NCBI RefSeq assembly: GCF_025244925.1
Contig: NZ_CP104275.1
Location: 2,728,001-2,792,000 of the forward strand
From: Arthrobacter zhaoxinii
GTDB lineage: Bacteria > Actinomycetota > Actinomycetes > Actinomycetales > Micrococcaceae
DNA: 64,000 nucleotides
Direction of reading: 5' to 3'
Shown here one piece after another: positions 50,829 to 60,029 of the stretch. The notes under the pieces were generated by a model. It was given only the letters and a program-made list of their open reading frames with translations, was not told the origin of the DNA and made no database searches. A program made the translations under genes and the position numbers. The stretch's first letter is position 1; every line of letters starts with the position of its first letter.

Positions 50829-51776
50829 TTAGAACAGCGCGGCCTGCAGCGCCGGGACCGCGGTACGGAAGGGGCCGTACTCCAGCCGTCGGCCCTTCAG
50901 CCGGGACAGATCCGCGGCGAACAGGGTCTCCTCGCCGTCCACCCGGACCAGCGCCGTGGCGCCCAGGACCGCCGATATGACCATGCCGTGCTCCCCGGCT
51001 CCGGGATCGCATGGATACAGTTCACACGGCGTTTCCAGGACGGTGGCGAATTGGGCCGGCGCCTCCCAGACTTCGTCGGCCGTCCGGAACCCGGTAACCC
51101 CCGTGTCCGCCAGCATGGTCCGCACCGACTCGGCAGCTTCGGCGTTGCGTGCATCCAGTTCCCCGGCGGCCAGCGGGCGGGTCAGCGCTGCCGTTTTGGT
51201 TCCAGCCCGGACTGCCTGCTGCAGACCCACTACGGCGGTGACTGCGTCTTCCAGCACCCGCACCACCATGCCGTCGCCGGCCCGGGCAACGTACCGGGCG
51301 CAGACCGCCCCCTGCTCGATCAGGCGGAGCTGTTTGCGTCCGTCCGCGGCAGTGCCGACCTTGGTGGACCCGTCGGCGAACGTGGCCACGTACAGCCAGT
51401 GCGGCTGCTCCAGGTAGCGGCGCAGCGCCTCGGGGATGTTGTCCACACGGTGGCTGTTGTGGATGCCGCGCACCTCGTCGCGGATGAAGCAGCTGCTGCA
51501 CTGATAACCGCGCTCGGCAGGAGCCTGTCCGGGACAGGGCGTGTGGGACTGGACGCCGTCGTTCACCTGCCAGGAGCCAAGGCAGAACTTCCCGTTCCCG
51601 TTGGTGTCCGTCAGGACACGGAACCGGAGTTCGGTGCCCGGGGAAAGCCGCTGCCTGGAGGGCGTCCCGTCGGGCAGGTGCAGTGCCAGATTCGGTCCGG
51701 AGGAGTCCCAGGACGTCCCCGAGCACAGGAACCTGCCGGCATCGGCGGACGCTGCGGTGCTCCCGGCTGCGGGCAA
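50829..51776 (-). CDS. DUF2797-like protein
   Basis: A 315-residue protein with a Cys-rich segment (GYQCSSCFIRDEVRGIHNSH, plus nearby CPGQ) and a following LYVATFADGSTKVGTA and RLIEQGAVCARYVARAGDG pattern, reminiscent of DUF2797 and of GIY-YIG-like strands. A zinc site is likely. I choose TTG 51776 because GGGAGG lies 6 nt upstream; an earlier TTG at 51800 sits inside a terminator stem. Function unknown. Confidence 0.65.
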   Translation of the reverse strand: MPAAGSTAASADAGRFLCSGTSWDSSGPNLALHLPDGTPSRQRLSPGTELRFRVLTDTNGNGKFCLGSWQVNDGVQSHTPCPGQAPAERGYQCSSCFIRDEVRGIHNSHRVDNIPEALRRYLEQPHWLYVATFADGSTKVGTAADGRKQLRLIEQGAVCARYVARAGDGMVVRVLEDAVTAVVGLQQAVRAGTKTAALTRPLAAGELDARNAEAAESVRTMLADTGVTGFRTADEVWEAPAQFATVLETPCELYPCDPGAGEHGMVISAVLGATALVRVDGEETLFAADLSRLKGRRLEYGPFRTAVPALQAALF

Positions 51777-51794
51777 GGTGGACCTCCCGGAAAA

Positions 51795-51842
51795 CGCCAA
51801 AAGGGTGGGATAACGTTTTTCACGTTACCCCACCCTTCGGCG
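51795..51842 (-). terminator. Large hairpin terminator after DJ-1 gene
   Basis: CGCC/GGCG, AAGGGTGGG/CCCACCCTT and TAACG/CGTTA form a long stem with a short loop. On the minus strand it is followed by TTTT. It separates the DJ-1 gene from the DUF2797 gene. Confidence 0.8.
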
Positions 51843-51857
51843 GTGTTTTGGGAGGCG

Positions 51858-52424
51858 TCAGGCGTGCTGGCCCGCGTGTTCCCCTTCTGCGATTTCCTCA
51901 ACGAGCTTGTCGTTGAAGGCCGGCAGATCGTCCGGGTTGCGGCTGGTGACGAAGCCCTGGTCCACCACCACTTCCTCGTCGGTCCAGTTTGCGCCGGCGT
52001 TCCGCAGGTCCGTTGCCAGCGTGTGGTAGGACGTCAGATCGCGTCCCTTGACGACGCCGGCCTCGATCAGCAGCCACGGGCCGTGGCAGATGGAAGCGAC
52101 GGGCTTGTGCGCCTCGAAGAAGGCACGGGCAAACTGCTGGGCGTTCTTGTCCACGCGGAGGAAGTCGGCGTTGACGACGCCGCCGGGCAGGACCAGCGCG
52201 TCGAAGTCGCTCGCGTCTGCGTCGGCCACGTCCAGGTCGACAGTGAAGGTTTCACCCTTGTCCATGCCGTCAAACCCCTGGACGGTGCCCTTCTTCGGGG
52301 ACACGAGGACCGGCTGTCCGCCGGCGCTCTTCACCGCTTCCCAAGGGCTGGTCAGCTCAATCTGCTCCACGCCGTCGGTGAGGAGGAAAGCTACCTTCTT
52401 GCCGGAAATGTCGTGCTCTGCCAT
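51858..52424 (-). CDS. DJ-1/PfpI family protein
   Basis: A 188-residue class I glutamine-amidotransferase-like protein. The nucleophilic Cys lies in VASICHGPWLL, with the upstream strand KKVAFLLTDGVEQIELTSPW and DALVLPGGVVNADFL. Members are proteases, deglycases or stress proteins. The ATG at 52424 fits the family start. Exact activity cannot be read. Confidence 0.88.
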   Translation of the reverse strand: MAEHDISGKKVAFLLTDGVEQIELTSPWEAVKSAGGQPVLVSPKKGTVQGFDGMDKGETFTVDLDVADADASDFDALVLPGGVVNADFLRVDKNAQQFARAFFEAHKPVASICHGPWLLIEAGVVKGRDLTSYHTLATDLRNAGANWTDEEVVVDQGFVTSRNPDDLPAFNDKLVEEIAEGEHAGQHA

Positions 52425-52617
52425 GGGAACTCCGTTCGTTTCAGCTGCGGCGGAAACATTCAGCCGCAGCGGTGCTTCTACGGTGGTGGTGCCTGGATCC
52501 GGAAACCTTCCGGTTCCCGCTATGGCCACCCTATGGAAAACCGGCATTGGTAAGCAACCTTATGGAGCTTCCGGCGAGCGGGACCGGGCGGGCCTGGGGC
52601 GGGCCTGGGCAACGAAA

Positions 52618-52649
52618 AAACCCCCGGAATCCTAGGATTCCGGGGGTTT
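52618..52649. terminator. Bidirectional terminator downstream of tRNA-Met
   Basis: A perfect palindrome of 32 bases (AAACCCCCGGAATCC, TA, complement). On the minus strand six T follow. It lies 6 nt after the tRNA-Met 3' end. Confidence 0.9.
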
Positions 52650-52654
52650 GTCCG

Positions 52655-52728
52655 TAGCGGTGGGGAGGCTCGATCTCCCGACCTCACGATTATGAGTCGT
52701 GCGCTCTAACCAACTGAGCTACACCGCC
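52655..52728 (-). tRNA. tRNA-Met (CAT)
   Basis: A 74-nt cloverleaf on the minus strand. The acceptor starts GGCGGTG and pairs with CACCGCT (first pair G-U), the anticodon loop is CTCATAA, the T-arm carries GATCGAGCC, and the discriminator is A without an encoded CCA. Elongator Met is likely because the acceptor lacks the initiator's unpaired first base; a modified Ile-CAU tRNA is the other option. Confidence 0.9.
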
Positions 52729-52803
52729 ATAAATGAGTGAAGCCCGCCCTACCTAGGCCTCTGCAAAACAAACAGCCTTAGCAACGCGGGCCCTCCCATT
52801 GAG

Positions 52804-52875
52804 AGCCCCGACCGGGAATCGATCCCGGGACCTCCATCTTACCAAGATGGCGCTCTACCACTGAGCTATCGGGGC
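52804..52875 (-). tRNA. tRNA-Thr (GGT)
   Basis: A 72-nt cloverleaf on the minus strand. The acceptor GCCCCGA pairs with TCGGGGC, the anticodon loop is TTGGTAA with GGT, and the T-arm has GGATCGATTCC. The discriminator is T, and no CCA is encoded. It lies upstream of tRNA-Met, probably in one transcript. Confidence 0.93.
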
Positions 52876-52886
52876 AACGACATAAA

Positions 52887-52915
52887 ACTCTACCAGCACT
52901 TTTCGGGAACATGAA
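52887..52915 (-). promoter_or_regulatory. Candidate tRNA-Thr/tRNA-Met promoter
   Basis: Minus strand TTCATG (52910-52915) and TAGAGT (52887-52892) with a 17-bp spacer; transcription would start about 5 nt before tRNA-Thr. Confidence 0.55.
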
Positions 52916-53050
52916 ATCGAAACGTGCCATATCCGGGAAAGGTGACCAGCGACACTTTTCCGACCCTCCGACACACGGTCCGCGACGGTCCCAAAGTAAG
53001 CCCGGACACCATTTTGTCAGTATGCTTATGCTACGAGAAAGCGAGGGCAC

Positions 53051-54433
53051 GTGAGCATAGTGCCGAACCACGTTTCAGACGGCCTCTTCCTGGGTGGAAG
53101 ATACCGGCTCCTGAATCAGATCGGGGCAGGTGCCATGGGCACCGTCCACCGGGCCAAAGATGAATTCCTCGGCCGCGACGTAGCGGTGAAGATCATCCGC
53201 CCGTCGGCCACCAGCGACGTGGACCTTCGGCGCAGCGACGCCGAGGCCAAGATCCTGGCGCGCCTGAACCACCACAGCCTGGTCACCCTGCTGGATGCCG
53301 GGTCCGACTCCTCCGACCCGGACTCGCCGCTGATTTATCTTGTGATGGAACTTGTCCAGGGCCTGGACCTGCGCGAGCGGCTGAAAGAGGGCACGCTGCC
53401 CCGCCGGCAGGCCGCCCTACTGGGGTATGACCTCGCCATCGGCCTGGAGTACATCCACGACAACGGCGTGGTGCACCGGGACGTAAAGCCCGCGAATATC
53501 ATGCTGTTCGACTACCGCAGCGCCGATGCCCGCATCCGGGCCAAACTCACCGACTTCGGTGTTGCCCTCGTGGCCAATGATCCGCAGTCACAGCACGGCA
53601 CGTTCTCCGGCACCGCGGCGTTCATGAGCCCCGAGCAGGCCCGTGGAGAACAGGCCGGCCCGTGGAGCGATGTCTATTCCCTGGGCCTGGTGCTGCTGCA
53701 GTGCCTCACCGGGAAACCCGCCTTCCCCGGTCCCGCCCTGGAAAGCGCCCTCGCACGCCTCCTGAGGGACCCTGAGATCCCGTTGGAGCTTGGTTCTGAC
53801 TGGCAACCCCTGCTGCGGGCCATGACCGCACAGGACGCCGCAGAGCGCCCCAGCGCCCATGACGTGTCCCAGGTCCTCTATGACATGATCGTCGCCGCAC
53901 GCGGCCGGCACCGGGTGAATCCGGAAATCCTGCCCGCCGATGAAGCGCAGCGCATGGATGCGGTGCGCCGCTACGAGCTGCTGGACACTCCCCCGGACGG
54001 TGCCTTCGACCGGGTCACTGCGCTGGCATCCCGGCTCTTCGACGTCCCGGTGGCCATCGTCAGCGTGGTGGACACGGACCGGATCTGGTTCAAGTCCCAC
54101 CACGGCACCGAAGCGGTCGAGATCGGCCGGGACCCGGGCCTGTGCGCCTCTGCCATCCTGCAGGACGGCGTCTATGTGGTCGACGATGCCCGGCGGGATT
54201 CGAGGACGCTGGCCAACCCGCTGGTGGCCGGGGACTTCGGCCTGCAGTTCTACGCAGGCGTTCCGCTGCAGACCAGTGACGGGTTCAACCTGGGCACGTT
54301 CTGCATCCTGGATACGAAGCCTCGGACTTTCTCCCCCGAGGACGAGGCAACCCTCTCGGACCTGGCCGCGATTGTCATGAACGACCTGGAAATGCGCCTC
54401 GAGAGCCGCCGTGCCGGCGCGGCCGGGCAGTAG
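53051..54433 (+). CDS. Ser/Thr protein kinase with C-terminal GAF domain
   Basis: A 460-residue cytoplasmic kinase. Residues 15-285 form a Hanks-type kinase: GAGAMG P-loop (25-30), Lys47 (VAVKII), HRDVKPANI with Asp144, DFG at 168-170 and SPE at 193-195. Residues 305-450 form a GAF domain (RYELLDTPPDGAFDRVTAL, VPVAIVSVVDTDRIWFKS). No membrane span is present, unlike most PASTA-type actinobacterial kinases. The GAF domain could sense a small molecule or redox state. GTG start at 53051. Confidence 0.9.
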   Translation: MSIVPNHVSDGLFLGGRYRLLNQIGAGAMGTVHRAKDEFLGRDVAVKIIRPSATSDVDLRRSDAEAKILARLNHHSLVTLLDAGSDSSDPDSPLIYLVMELVQGLDLRERLKEGTLPRRQAALLGYDLAIGLEYIHDNGVVHRDVKPANIMLFDYRSADARIRAKLTDFGVALVANDPQSQHGTFSGTAAFMSPEQARGEQAGPWSDVYSLGLVLLQCLTGKPAFPGPALESALARLLRDPEIPLELGSDWQPLLRAMTAQDAAERPSAHDVSQVLYDMIVAARGRHRVNPEILPADEAQRMDAVRRYELLDTPPDGAFDRVTALASRLFDVPVAIVSVVDTDRIWFKSHHGTEAVEIGRDPGLCASAILQDGVYVVDDARRDSRTLANPLVAGDFGLQFYAGVPLQTSDGFNLGTFCILDTKPRTFSPEDEATLSDLAAIVMNDLEMRLESRRAGAAGQ

Positions 54434-54474
54434 CCGGACGAGTCAACCGGACAAACAACCACCCGGACAAACAA

Positions 54475-54517
54475 AATAAGAAGGGCGCCTCCCGCTTCGG
54501 GAGGCGCCCTTCTTATT
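54475..54517. terminator. Bidirectional terminator between kinase and helicase
   Basis: A perfect 19-bp stem with a 5-base loop, ending in AATAAG/CTTATT so that T-rich ends exist on both strands. The two genes converge here. Confidence 0.92.
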
Positions 54518-54564
54518 GTCCGGAACTGCGGTGCGGCGCCTTAGGCTACGGGCGCCGCTGCTTC

Positions 54565-56463
54565 CTAGTCGCGGAAGCGGGGCTTGCGGGCACCGGTGGC
54601 GGCTGCGTCGCGGAAGCCGCCTTCACGCTTCTTGAACGGGCGGTCGCTGCCGCGGTCCCCGAAGGAACGCTCGCCGTCGCGCTTCTTGAAATCCTTCTTG
54701 AAGCCGCCGCGGTCGGCGCGGTCGTTGAAGCTGCCGCCGCCTTCACGCTCGCGGGCCGGCTTGCGGCCCTTGTCCAGCTCGAGGTGGATCAGCTCGCCGC
54801 CGATCCGGGTGCGGGACAGGGCGCGCAGCTGATCCTTGGACAGGTCAGCGGGCAGCTCCACCAGGGTGTGGTCGGCACGGATATCGATGCCGCCGATCTG
54901 TGCGGAGGACAGGCCGCCCTCGTTGGCAATGGCGCCGACAATCGAGCCGGGCAGGACGCGCTGGCGACGGCCGACGGCGATGCGGTACGTTGCATTGCCT
55001 TCGGTCAGCGGGCGCGTCGGGCCGCGGGAGCCGACGCCGTCGTTGCGGCCTTCGGAACGCTCGCGCTGGCGGGCCGGAGCCACCGGGATTTCCCGCAGCA
55101 GCAGGTCGCGGCCACCCTGGGCCATGACGGCCAGGGCTGCTGCAACGTCTTCGGCGGGAACTTCGTGCTCGGCCAGGTACTTGGTCACCAGGTCCCGGAA
55201 CACCGCGATGTCCTCGGAACCGAGGGTTTCCGTGATCTTCTCGGAGAACTTGGCCAGGCGCTTCTCGTTGACAACGTCGACGCTGGGGAGCTGCATGTGC
55301 TCCACCGGCTGGCGGGTTGCCTTTTCAATGGCCCGCAGCAGGTACTTCTCGCGCGGGGTCATGAACAGGATGGCGTCGCCGGTGCGTCCTGCACGGCCGG
55401 TGCGGCCGATGCGGTGGACGTAGGACTCCGTGTCGTGCGGGATGTCGTAGTTGACGACGTGGCTGATGCGCTCGACGTCGAGGCCTCGGGCGGCAACATC
55501 CGTGGCAACCAGGATGTCGATCTTGCCGTCGCGGAGGGCCTCGACCGTGCGTTCGCGCTGCTGCTGCGGGATGTCGCCGTTGATGGCGGCGGCGTTGTAG
55601 CCGCGGTCCTTGAGCTTGTCAGCCAGGTCTTCGGTGGCAGCCTTGGTCCGGACGAACGCGATAACGCCGTCGAACTCTTCGGTTTCCAGGATGCGGGTCA
55701 TTGCATCGAGCTTGTGCGGGCCCATGACCTGCACATAGCGCTGGCGGGTGTTGGCACCGGTGGTGGTCTTGGACTTGACCGTGATTTCCGCAGCGTTGTT
55801 CAGGTACTTCTTGGCAATCTTGCGGATGGCCGGCGGCATGGTGGCGGAGAACAGGGCAACCTGCTTGCTCGCCGGAGTGGAGGAAAGAATCTGCTCCACG
55901 TCTTCGGCGAAGCCCATGCGCAGCATTTCGTCAGCCTCATCGAGCACCAGGTACTCGAGGTTGGACAGGTTCAGGGAACCCTTGGCGATGTGGTCAATCA
56001 CACGGCCGGGGGTGCCAACAACAACCTGGGCGCCGCGGCGGAGGCCGTTGAGCTGGGGGCCGTAGGCGGAACCGCCGTACACGGGAAGCACGGTGATGCC
56101 ATCCATGTGGACTGCGTAGGAGGTGAAGGCTTCTGCAGACTGCAGGGCCAGTTCACGGGTCGGTGCAAGCACCAGGACCTGGGTGTCCTTGGTTGCCGGG
56201 CGGCCGGCGAGCAGGGACAGGGCGGGAACCGCGAATGCCGCGGTCTTGCCGGTACCCGTCTGGGCCAGGCCGACGACGTCGCGGCCTTCGAGCAGCAGGG
56301 GGATGGTAGCTGCCTGGATGGGAGACGGCGTTACGTAGCCGACATCCTTCAGGGCTGCCAGGACGCGCTCGTCCAATCCGAAGTCACTGAACAGCACTGT
56401 GTTCTCTTCGGTTTCGGGAGCGGCATTTTCGACGTTGGTGTTTTCCAGCGTGGCTTCAGACAA
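54565..56463 (-). CDS. DEAD-box RNA helicase with DbpA-type C-domain
   Basis: A 632-residue helicase. Motifs: AQTGTGKT, PTRELA, DEAD, SAT, and HRIGRTGRAGR. A DbpA/CsdA-like RNA-binding domain (VGAIANEGGLSSAQIGGIDI) lies near residue 500, and the last 80 residues are Arg/Gly/Phe-rich. It probably acts in ribosome assembly or cold response. TTG 56463 is chosen because GAGGA lies 7 nt upstream; in-frame TTG codons at 56481 and 56496 are alternatives. Confidence 0.92.
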   Translation of the reverse strand: MSEATLENTNVENAAPETEENTVLFSDFGLDERVLAALKDVGYVTPSPIQAATIPLLLEGRDVVGLAQTGTGKTAAFAVPALSLLAGRPATKDTQVLVLAPTRELALQSAEAFTSYAVHMDGITVLPVYGGSAYGPQLNGLRRGAQVVVGTPGRVIDHIAKGSLNLSNLEYLVLDEADEMLRMGFAEDVEQILSSTPASKQVALFSATMPPAIRKIAKKYLNNAAEITVKSKTTTGANTRQRYVQVMGPHKLDAMTRILETEEFDGVIAFVRTKAATEDLADKLKDRGYNAAAINGDIPQQQRERTVEALRDGKIDILVATDVAARGLDVERISHVVNYDIPHDTESYVHRIGRTGRAGRTGDAILFMTPREKYLLRAIEKATRQPVEHMQLPSVDVVNEKRLAKFSEKITETLGSEDIAVFRDLVTKYLAEHEVPAEDVAAALAVMAQGGRDLLLREIPVAPARQRERSEGRNDGVGSRGPTRPLTEGNATYRIAVGRRQRVLPGSIVGAIANEGGLSSAQIGGIDIRADHTLVELPADLSKDQLRALSRTRIGGELIHLELDKGRKPAREREGGGSFNDRADRGGFKKDFKKRDGERSFGDRGSDRPFKKREGGFRDAAATGARKPRFRD

Positions 56464-56866
56464 GAGGTAATCCTCATTCAATCGGGGACCAGGCAACCAA
56501 GAGGCTGCGGGACGTAAGTCCGGCGCTGTTGCAATCCCAGGCAGGACTTTCCGTCACAGCTGTGGGCCGATTTCACTGGATTGTGTCTACGACCGGTGTG
56601 ACGATTTCTTTGCCGGCGCTCCCCAAAAGATGAATCTGCCCGCATAAGAAATGCGGGCCCCAACACAACGTACCGTACGGGTTTCGGTGGTGATTTTCGA
56701 TGAAAATCTCGATGAACCGCAGGAAAATAAGGGAATACCGGAGTGGGGGATGTTTTCCAGTGTACGGCATCCCGGCGTCGGGCACGTGGTCGGGAGCGGT
56801 GACCTTGGGCACAGGCCCTTCCAACAGTCTCCGGCCAGTCCCCGCGGATGGACCTTCCCCGGCAGT
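56464..56866 (-). other. Helicase gene leader region
   Basis: A 403-base stretch without a gene. On the minus strand it precedes the helicase and contains two clean hairpins: GCCCGCAT/ATGCGGGC with a 5-base loop (56638-56658) and GATTTTC/GAAAATC with a 3-base loop (56692-56708). A TACACT box near 56762 could be a -10. The layout recalls the long structured leaders of cold-regulated DEAD-box genes. Confidence 0.5.
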
Positions 56867-58156
56867 CTAGGGCTGCGGCTCCGGGGCGCGCAGCAGCTCG
56901 GGCGGGTTGTTGCGCCACCACTGGCGCGGGCGGCTGCCCCAGTACCCCGCCAGCCACCAGGCCAGCAGTCCGATGCCCCAGAAGACACCGATGCTGGAAG
57001 CCATCAGCCACGGCTCGGGCAGCTGGGAGTCCAGGTTAGGCGCGTTGAACAGCTCGCCGATTGTCTTGGGTGAGTAGATGAAGATGACCAGCGAGGATGC
57101 GAGCAGGATGAGGCCCGCGATCCGCAGCTTCCGCTGCCCGGGGCCGAGGTCCATGAGGTTCCGTGCCAGGACGGGGATGAAGAGGGCCACCCAGACCCAG
57201 TGGTGGGACCAGGACACGGGGGAAATGAGCAGCATCAGCAGTGCGGCGGCGGCCAGCGCGGTGAAGGTCTGTCCGCGGTTGCCGGCAATGCGGATGATGA
57301 CGGCCGTAGCAGCAACGGCCGCCAGGGACAGCACCAGCCACGGAAGATCGACGGGGAAATCCGGGCCGCCGAAGTGCAGGATCGCACCCTTGATGGAGAG
57401 GTTGTCCACGTAGCCGGCCCCGCCGATCCGTGAGGTGTCCGGCAGCAGGTCCAGCCAGTAGGTGCGTGATTCGCGCGGGAGGATCAGGAACCCCAGGGCG
57501 AAGGTTGAAAGGAAGCCGTAGGTCATGTTGCGCAGCCCGCGCCAGTCGCCCCGAGCCAGGAAGTACAGGCCGAACACCAGCGGGGTGAGCTTCAGTCCGG
57601 CCGCCACTCCGGTCAGCAGGCCGGTGGGCCAGCCCTCCTTCTTGATCACGAAGTCGGCCATGATCAGCCCGAAGAGCAGGATGTTGATCTGCCCGAAGGC
57701 CTGCGTTTCGCGCCACGGTCCGAACAGCACGATCAACCCTGTGCCGGCGATCGCCAGCGGCCGGAGCCAGGGGTGGCGGAGTACGTCCACCGCGCCCCGG
57801 CGGCGGAAGACATAGCGGACTGCCCAGACGGCGGTGGCTGCGGCAATGGCGATGGAGATCCCGGTGAAGATGTTCAGCCCCAGGCTCTGGCCGAACGGGG
57901 CCAGCACGGCAAAGACCAGCGCCGCGAAAGGCGGATAGGTGAAGAGCAGGCTGCTGTCGGCGTCGTACTGGACCGACTTCGTATACAGTTCCCCGGCGGC
58001 GTCGAGGACGCTCTGCCCGCCGGAAAGGTAGACACTGAAGTCGAGGCCGTGGCGCGGCGACAAGTCGAAAGCTGTCCATACGAGCAGCCCGGCAAGTGCC
58101 AGCGCCCCCAGGGTCGCAACGGTCCGCACGAAGGCGGATCGGTGGATCTGGCCCAT
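56867..58156 (-). CDS. GT87-type polyprenol-mannose-dependent mannosyltransferase
   Basis: A 429-residue, strongly hydrophobic protein with many spans (9 or more). The DUF2029/GT87 pattern LDFSVYLSGG near residue 40, then FTYPPFAALVFA and WRETQAFGQINILLFGL, is visible. Such enzymes add mannose from a lipid donor to envelope glycolipids or proteins. Start ATG 58156 with GGGAG 4 nt upstream. Acceptor unknown. Confidence 0.82.
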   Translation of the reverse strand: MGQIHRSAFVRTVATLGALALAGLLVWTAFDLSPRHGLDFSVYLSGGQSVLDAAGELYTKSVQYDADSSLLFTYPPFAALVFAVLAPFGQSLGLNIFTGISIAIAAATAVWAVRYVFRRRGAVDVLRHPWLRPLAIAGTGLIVLFGPWRETQAFGQINILLFGLIMADFVIKKEGWPTGLLTGVAAGLKLTPLVFGLYFLARGDWRGLRNMTYGFLSTFALGFLILPRESRTYWLDLLPDTSRIGGAGYVDNLSIKGAILHFGGPDFPVDLPWLVLSLAAVAATAVIIRIAGNRGQTFTALAAAALLMLLISPVSWSHHWVWVALFIPVLARNLMDLGPGQRKLRIAGLILLASSLVIFIYSPKTIGELFNAPNLDSQLPEPWLMASSIGVFWGIGLLAWWLAGYWGSRPRQWWRNNPPELLRAPEPQP

Positions 58157-58275
58157 TGTTCTCCCTGCAAAGACGCCGGCCGCGCACGTGGCGCGGCATG
58201 GCGTTGTTCGGCGATATTGATCATGGCAAGTCTACCGGCCAGCCCGCCCTGCCTCCCCCGTCCAAAGGCAGGCGA

Positions 58276-58281
58276 TAGGCT
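58276..58281 (+). promoter_or_regulatory. Candidate amidohydrolase promoter -10
   Basis: TAGGCT lies 33 nt before ATG 58315, leaving room for the GAAAGG ribosome-binding site. Confidence 0.45.
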
Positions 58282-58314
58282 GGCCGGACCAGATCAGCAA
58301 GCGAAAGGTCCTCG

Positions 58315-59493
58315 ATGTCCCCCGCGCTTCTTGCCCTCACCAACGCCCGCGTGGTTCCTGTCACGGGCGCCCCCTTCCACGGCACCGTCCTCGTCGAAGA
58401 CGGACGGATCCGCGAGCTGGGTCCCGACGTCGTTGTGCCCGGGGACGCAGAGGTGCTCGACGCCGGCGGGCAGTGGCTGCTGCCCGGGCTCGTGGATGCG
58501 CATACCCACCTTGGCGTGCATGAAGAGGGCGAAGGCTGGGCCGGCAATGATTCCAACGAAATGACGGACCCCGTGATGGCCGGGGTCCGGGCGCTGGATG
58601 CCGTGAATCCCTTTGACACGGGGTTCGACGACGCCCTTGCCGGCGGAGTGACCACCGCGAACATCAATCCCGGATCCGGCAACCCGATCGGCGGCCAGGC
58701 AGTGGCCCTGCACACGCACGGGCGCTACCTGGAGGAAATGGTGCTGCGTGCGCCCAGCGGGCTGAAGTCCGCGCTGGGCGAGAACCCGAAGCGGATCTAC
58801 AGCGACAAGAAGCAGACCCCGTCCACCCGGCTGGGCACGGCGATGGTTATCCGGCAGGCGTTTATGGAGGCGCAGAACTATCTGGGCAAGGCCGACCCGA
58901 ACATGCGCGACCCTCATCTGGAGGCTCTGGCCATGGTGCTGCGCCGGGAAATCCCGTGGCGCCAGCACGCCCACCGCGCTGATGACATCGGCACTGCGCT
59001 GCGCCTCGCCGAGGAGTTCGGCTATGACCTGGTGCTCGACCACGGGACCGAGGCCCACCTGTTGGCCGATGTACTGGCCGAACGGGGCGTGCCGGTTTTG
59101 ATCGGCCCGCTGTTCACTACCCGCTCGAAGGTGGAGCTGCGGGGCCGCAGCATGGCCAATCCGGGGAAGCTGGCGGCAGCGGGAGTGGAAATCTCCATCA
59201 TCACCGACCATCCCGTGGTACCCATCAACTTCCTGATCTTCCAGGCCGCACTGGCCGTGAAGGAGGGTCTGGACCGCGACGAGGCTCTGCGTGCGGTGAC
59301 CATCAATCCCGCTCGGGTTCTGGGCCTTGCGGACCGGCTCGGCTCGCTGGAACCGGGCAAGGATGCGGATCTGGTCCTGTGGAGCGGCGATCCGCTGGAC
59401 GTGATGCAGCGGGCGCTGAAGGTGTGGATCGGCGGCCGCGAGGTCTACCGCTACGACCTTGACGCCCACGAACAGATTGTGGCGCCGCGCTGA
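58315..59493 (+). CDS. Amidohydrolase, imidazolonepropionase-like
   Basis: A 392-residue metal-dependent hydrolase. The HxH metal motif is VDAHTHLGVH, later His and Asp ligands lie in HAHRADDIGT, LDHGTEAH and IITDHPVVP, and the TIM-barrel is followed by the usual NPARVLGLADRLGSLEPGKD closing segment. It may act on a cyclic amide or dipeptide; the substrate is unknown. Its TGA stop shares one base with the next ATG. Confidence 0.85.
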   Translation: MSPALLALTNARVVPVTGAPFHGTVLVEDGRIRELGPDVVVPGDAEVLDAGGQWLLPGLVDAHTHLGVHEEGEGWAGNDSNEMTDPVMAGVRALDAVNPFDTGFDDALAGGVTTANINPGSGNPIGGQAVALHTHGRYLEEMVLRAPSGLKSALGENPKRIYSDKKQTPSTRLGTAMVIRQAFMEAQNYLGKADPNMRDPHLEALAMVLRREIPWRQHAHRADDIGTALRLAEEFGYDLVLDHGTEAHLLADVLAERGVPVLIGPLFTTRSKVELRGRSMANPGKLAAAGVEISIITDHPVVPINFLIFQAALAVKEGLDRDEALRAVTINPARVLGLADRLGSLEPGKDADLVLWSGDPLDVMQRALKVWIGGREVYRYDLDAHEQIVAPR

Positions 59494-59933
59494 TGGGACC
59501 GGGTTCAGGCAAATCCGCGGGTCCGGCCACTACTCCGTGGCGCACTCCTCCGCCCGGCATTATCCGGGCTGCAGGGGCTGCCTGGCTGGTGGCTGCCCTC
59601 CTGGTTGCCGTTGCGGGCGTTTCCTTTATTGTTTCGGCCCGGACCCAGCATCAGGACAGTGCTGCGCTGACCCTGCTGGGGATCCTTGCGTTGGTGCTCG
59701 CCGCAGTCAGCGCCTACAGCGTGCTGCGGCTGCGTTCGGGTAAGCGCAGCGCCCGGGAAACTCTCAGCAGCATCGGCGTGATTGCCGGGTTCCCGTTCCT
59801 GTTTCGCGGACCGGCCCTCGTAGCCGTAGGCGTGGTGCTGCTGGCCTGCACGGCGCTGCTCTGGCTGCCGCAGAGCAACAAGTATTTCCAGCTTCGCGAC
59901 CCGAAGAAGCGTAAGGCCCGCAGGCCCCGCTAG
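59493..59933 (+). CDS. Small membrane protein
   Basis: A 146-residue protein with about four spans (IIRAAGAAWLVAALLVAVAG, ALTLLGILALVLAAVSAYSV and a C-terminal LVAVGVVLLACTALLWL) and a basic end (RDPKKRKARRPR). Its ATG overlaps the amidohydrolase stop (TGATG). Unrecognised. Confidence 0.7.
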   Translation: MGPGSGKSAGPATTPWRTPPPGIIRAAGAAWLVAALLVAVAGVSFIVSARTQHQDSAALTLLGILALVLAAVSAYSVLRLRSGKRSARETLSSIGVIAGFPFLFRGPALVAVGVVLLACTALLWLPQSNKYFQLRDPKKRKARRPR

Positions 59934-60029
59934 ACCTGAAACCGCTCAGCCTGAACGGCACGATATGCCCCGGGCGCTTTCCCGTCGGCCAAATTCGTCA
60001 ATGCCGGGGAGAACTCTCCAACCTACTTC

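Noticed and set aside
51777..51800. TTG 51800 as start of the DUF2797-like gene
   Set aside because: It lies inside the terminator stem of the previous gene and lacks a ribosome-binding site.
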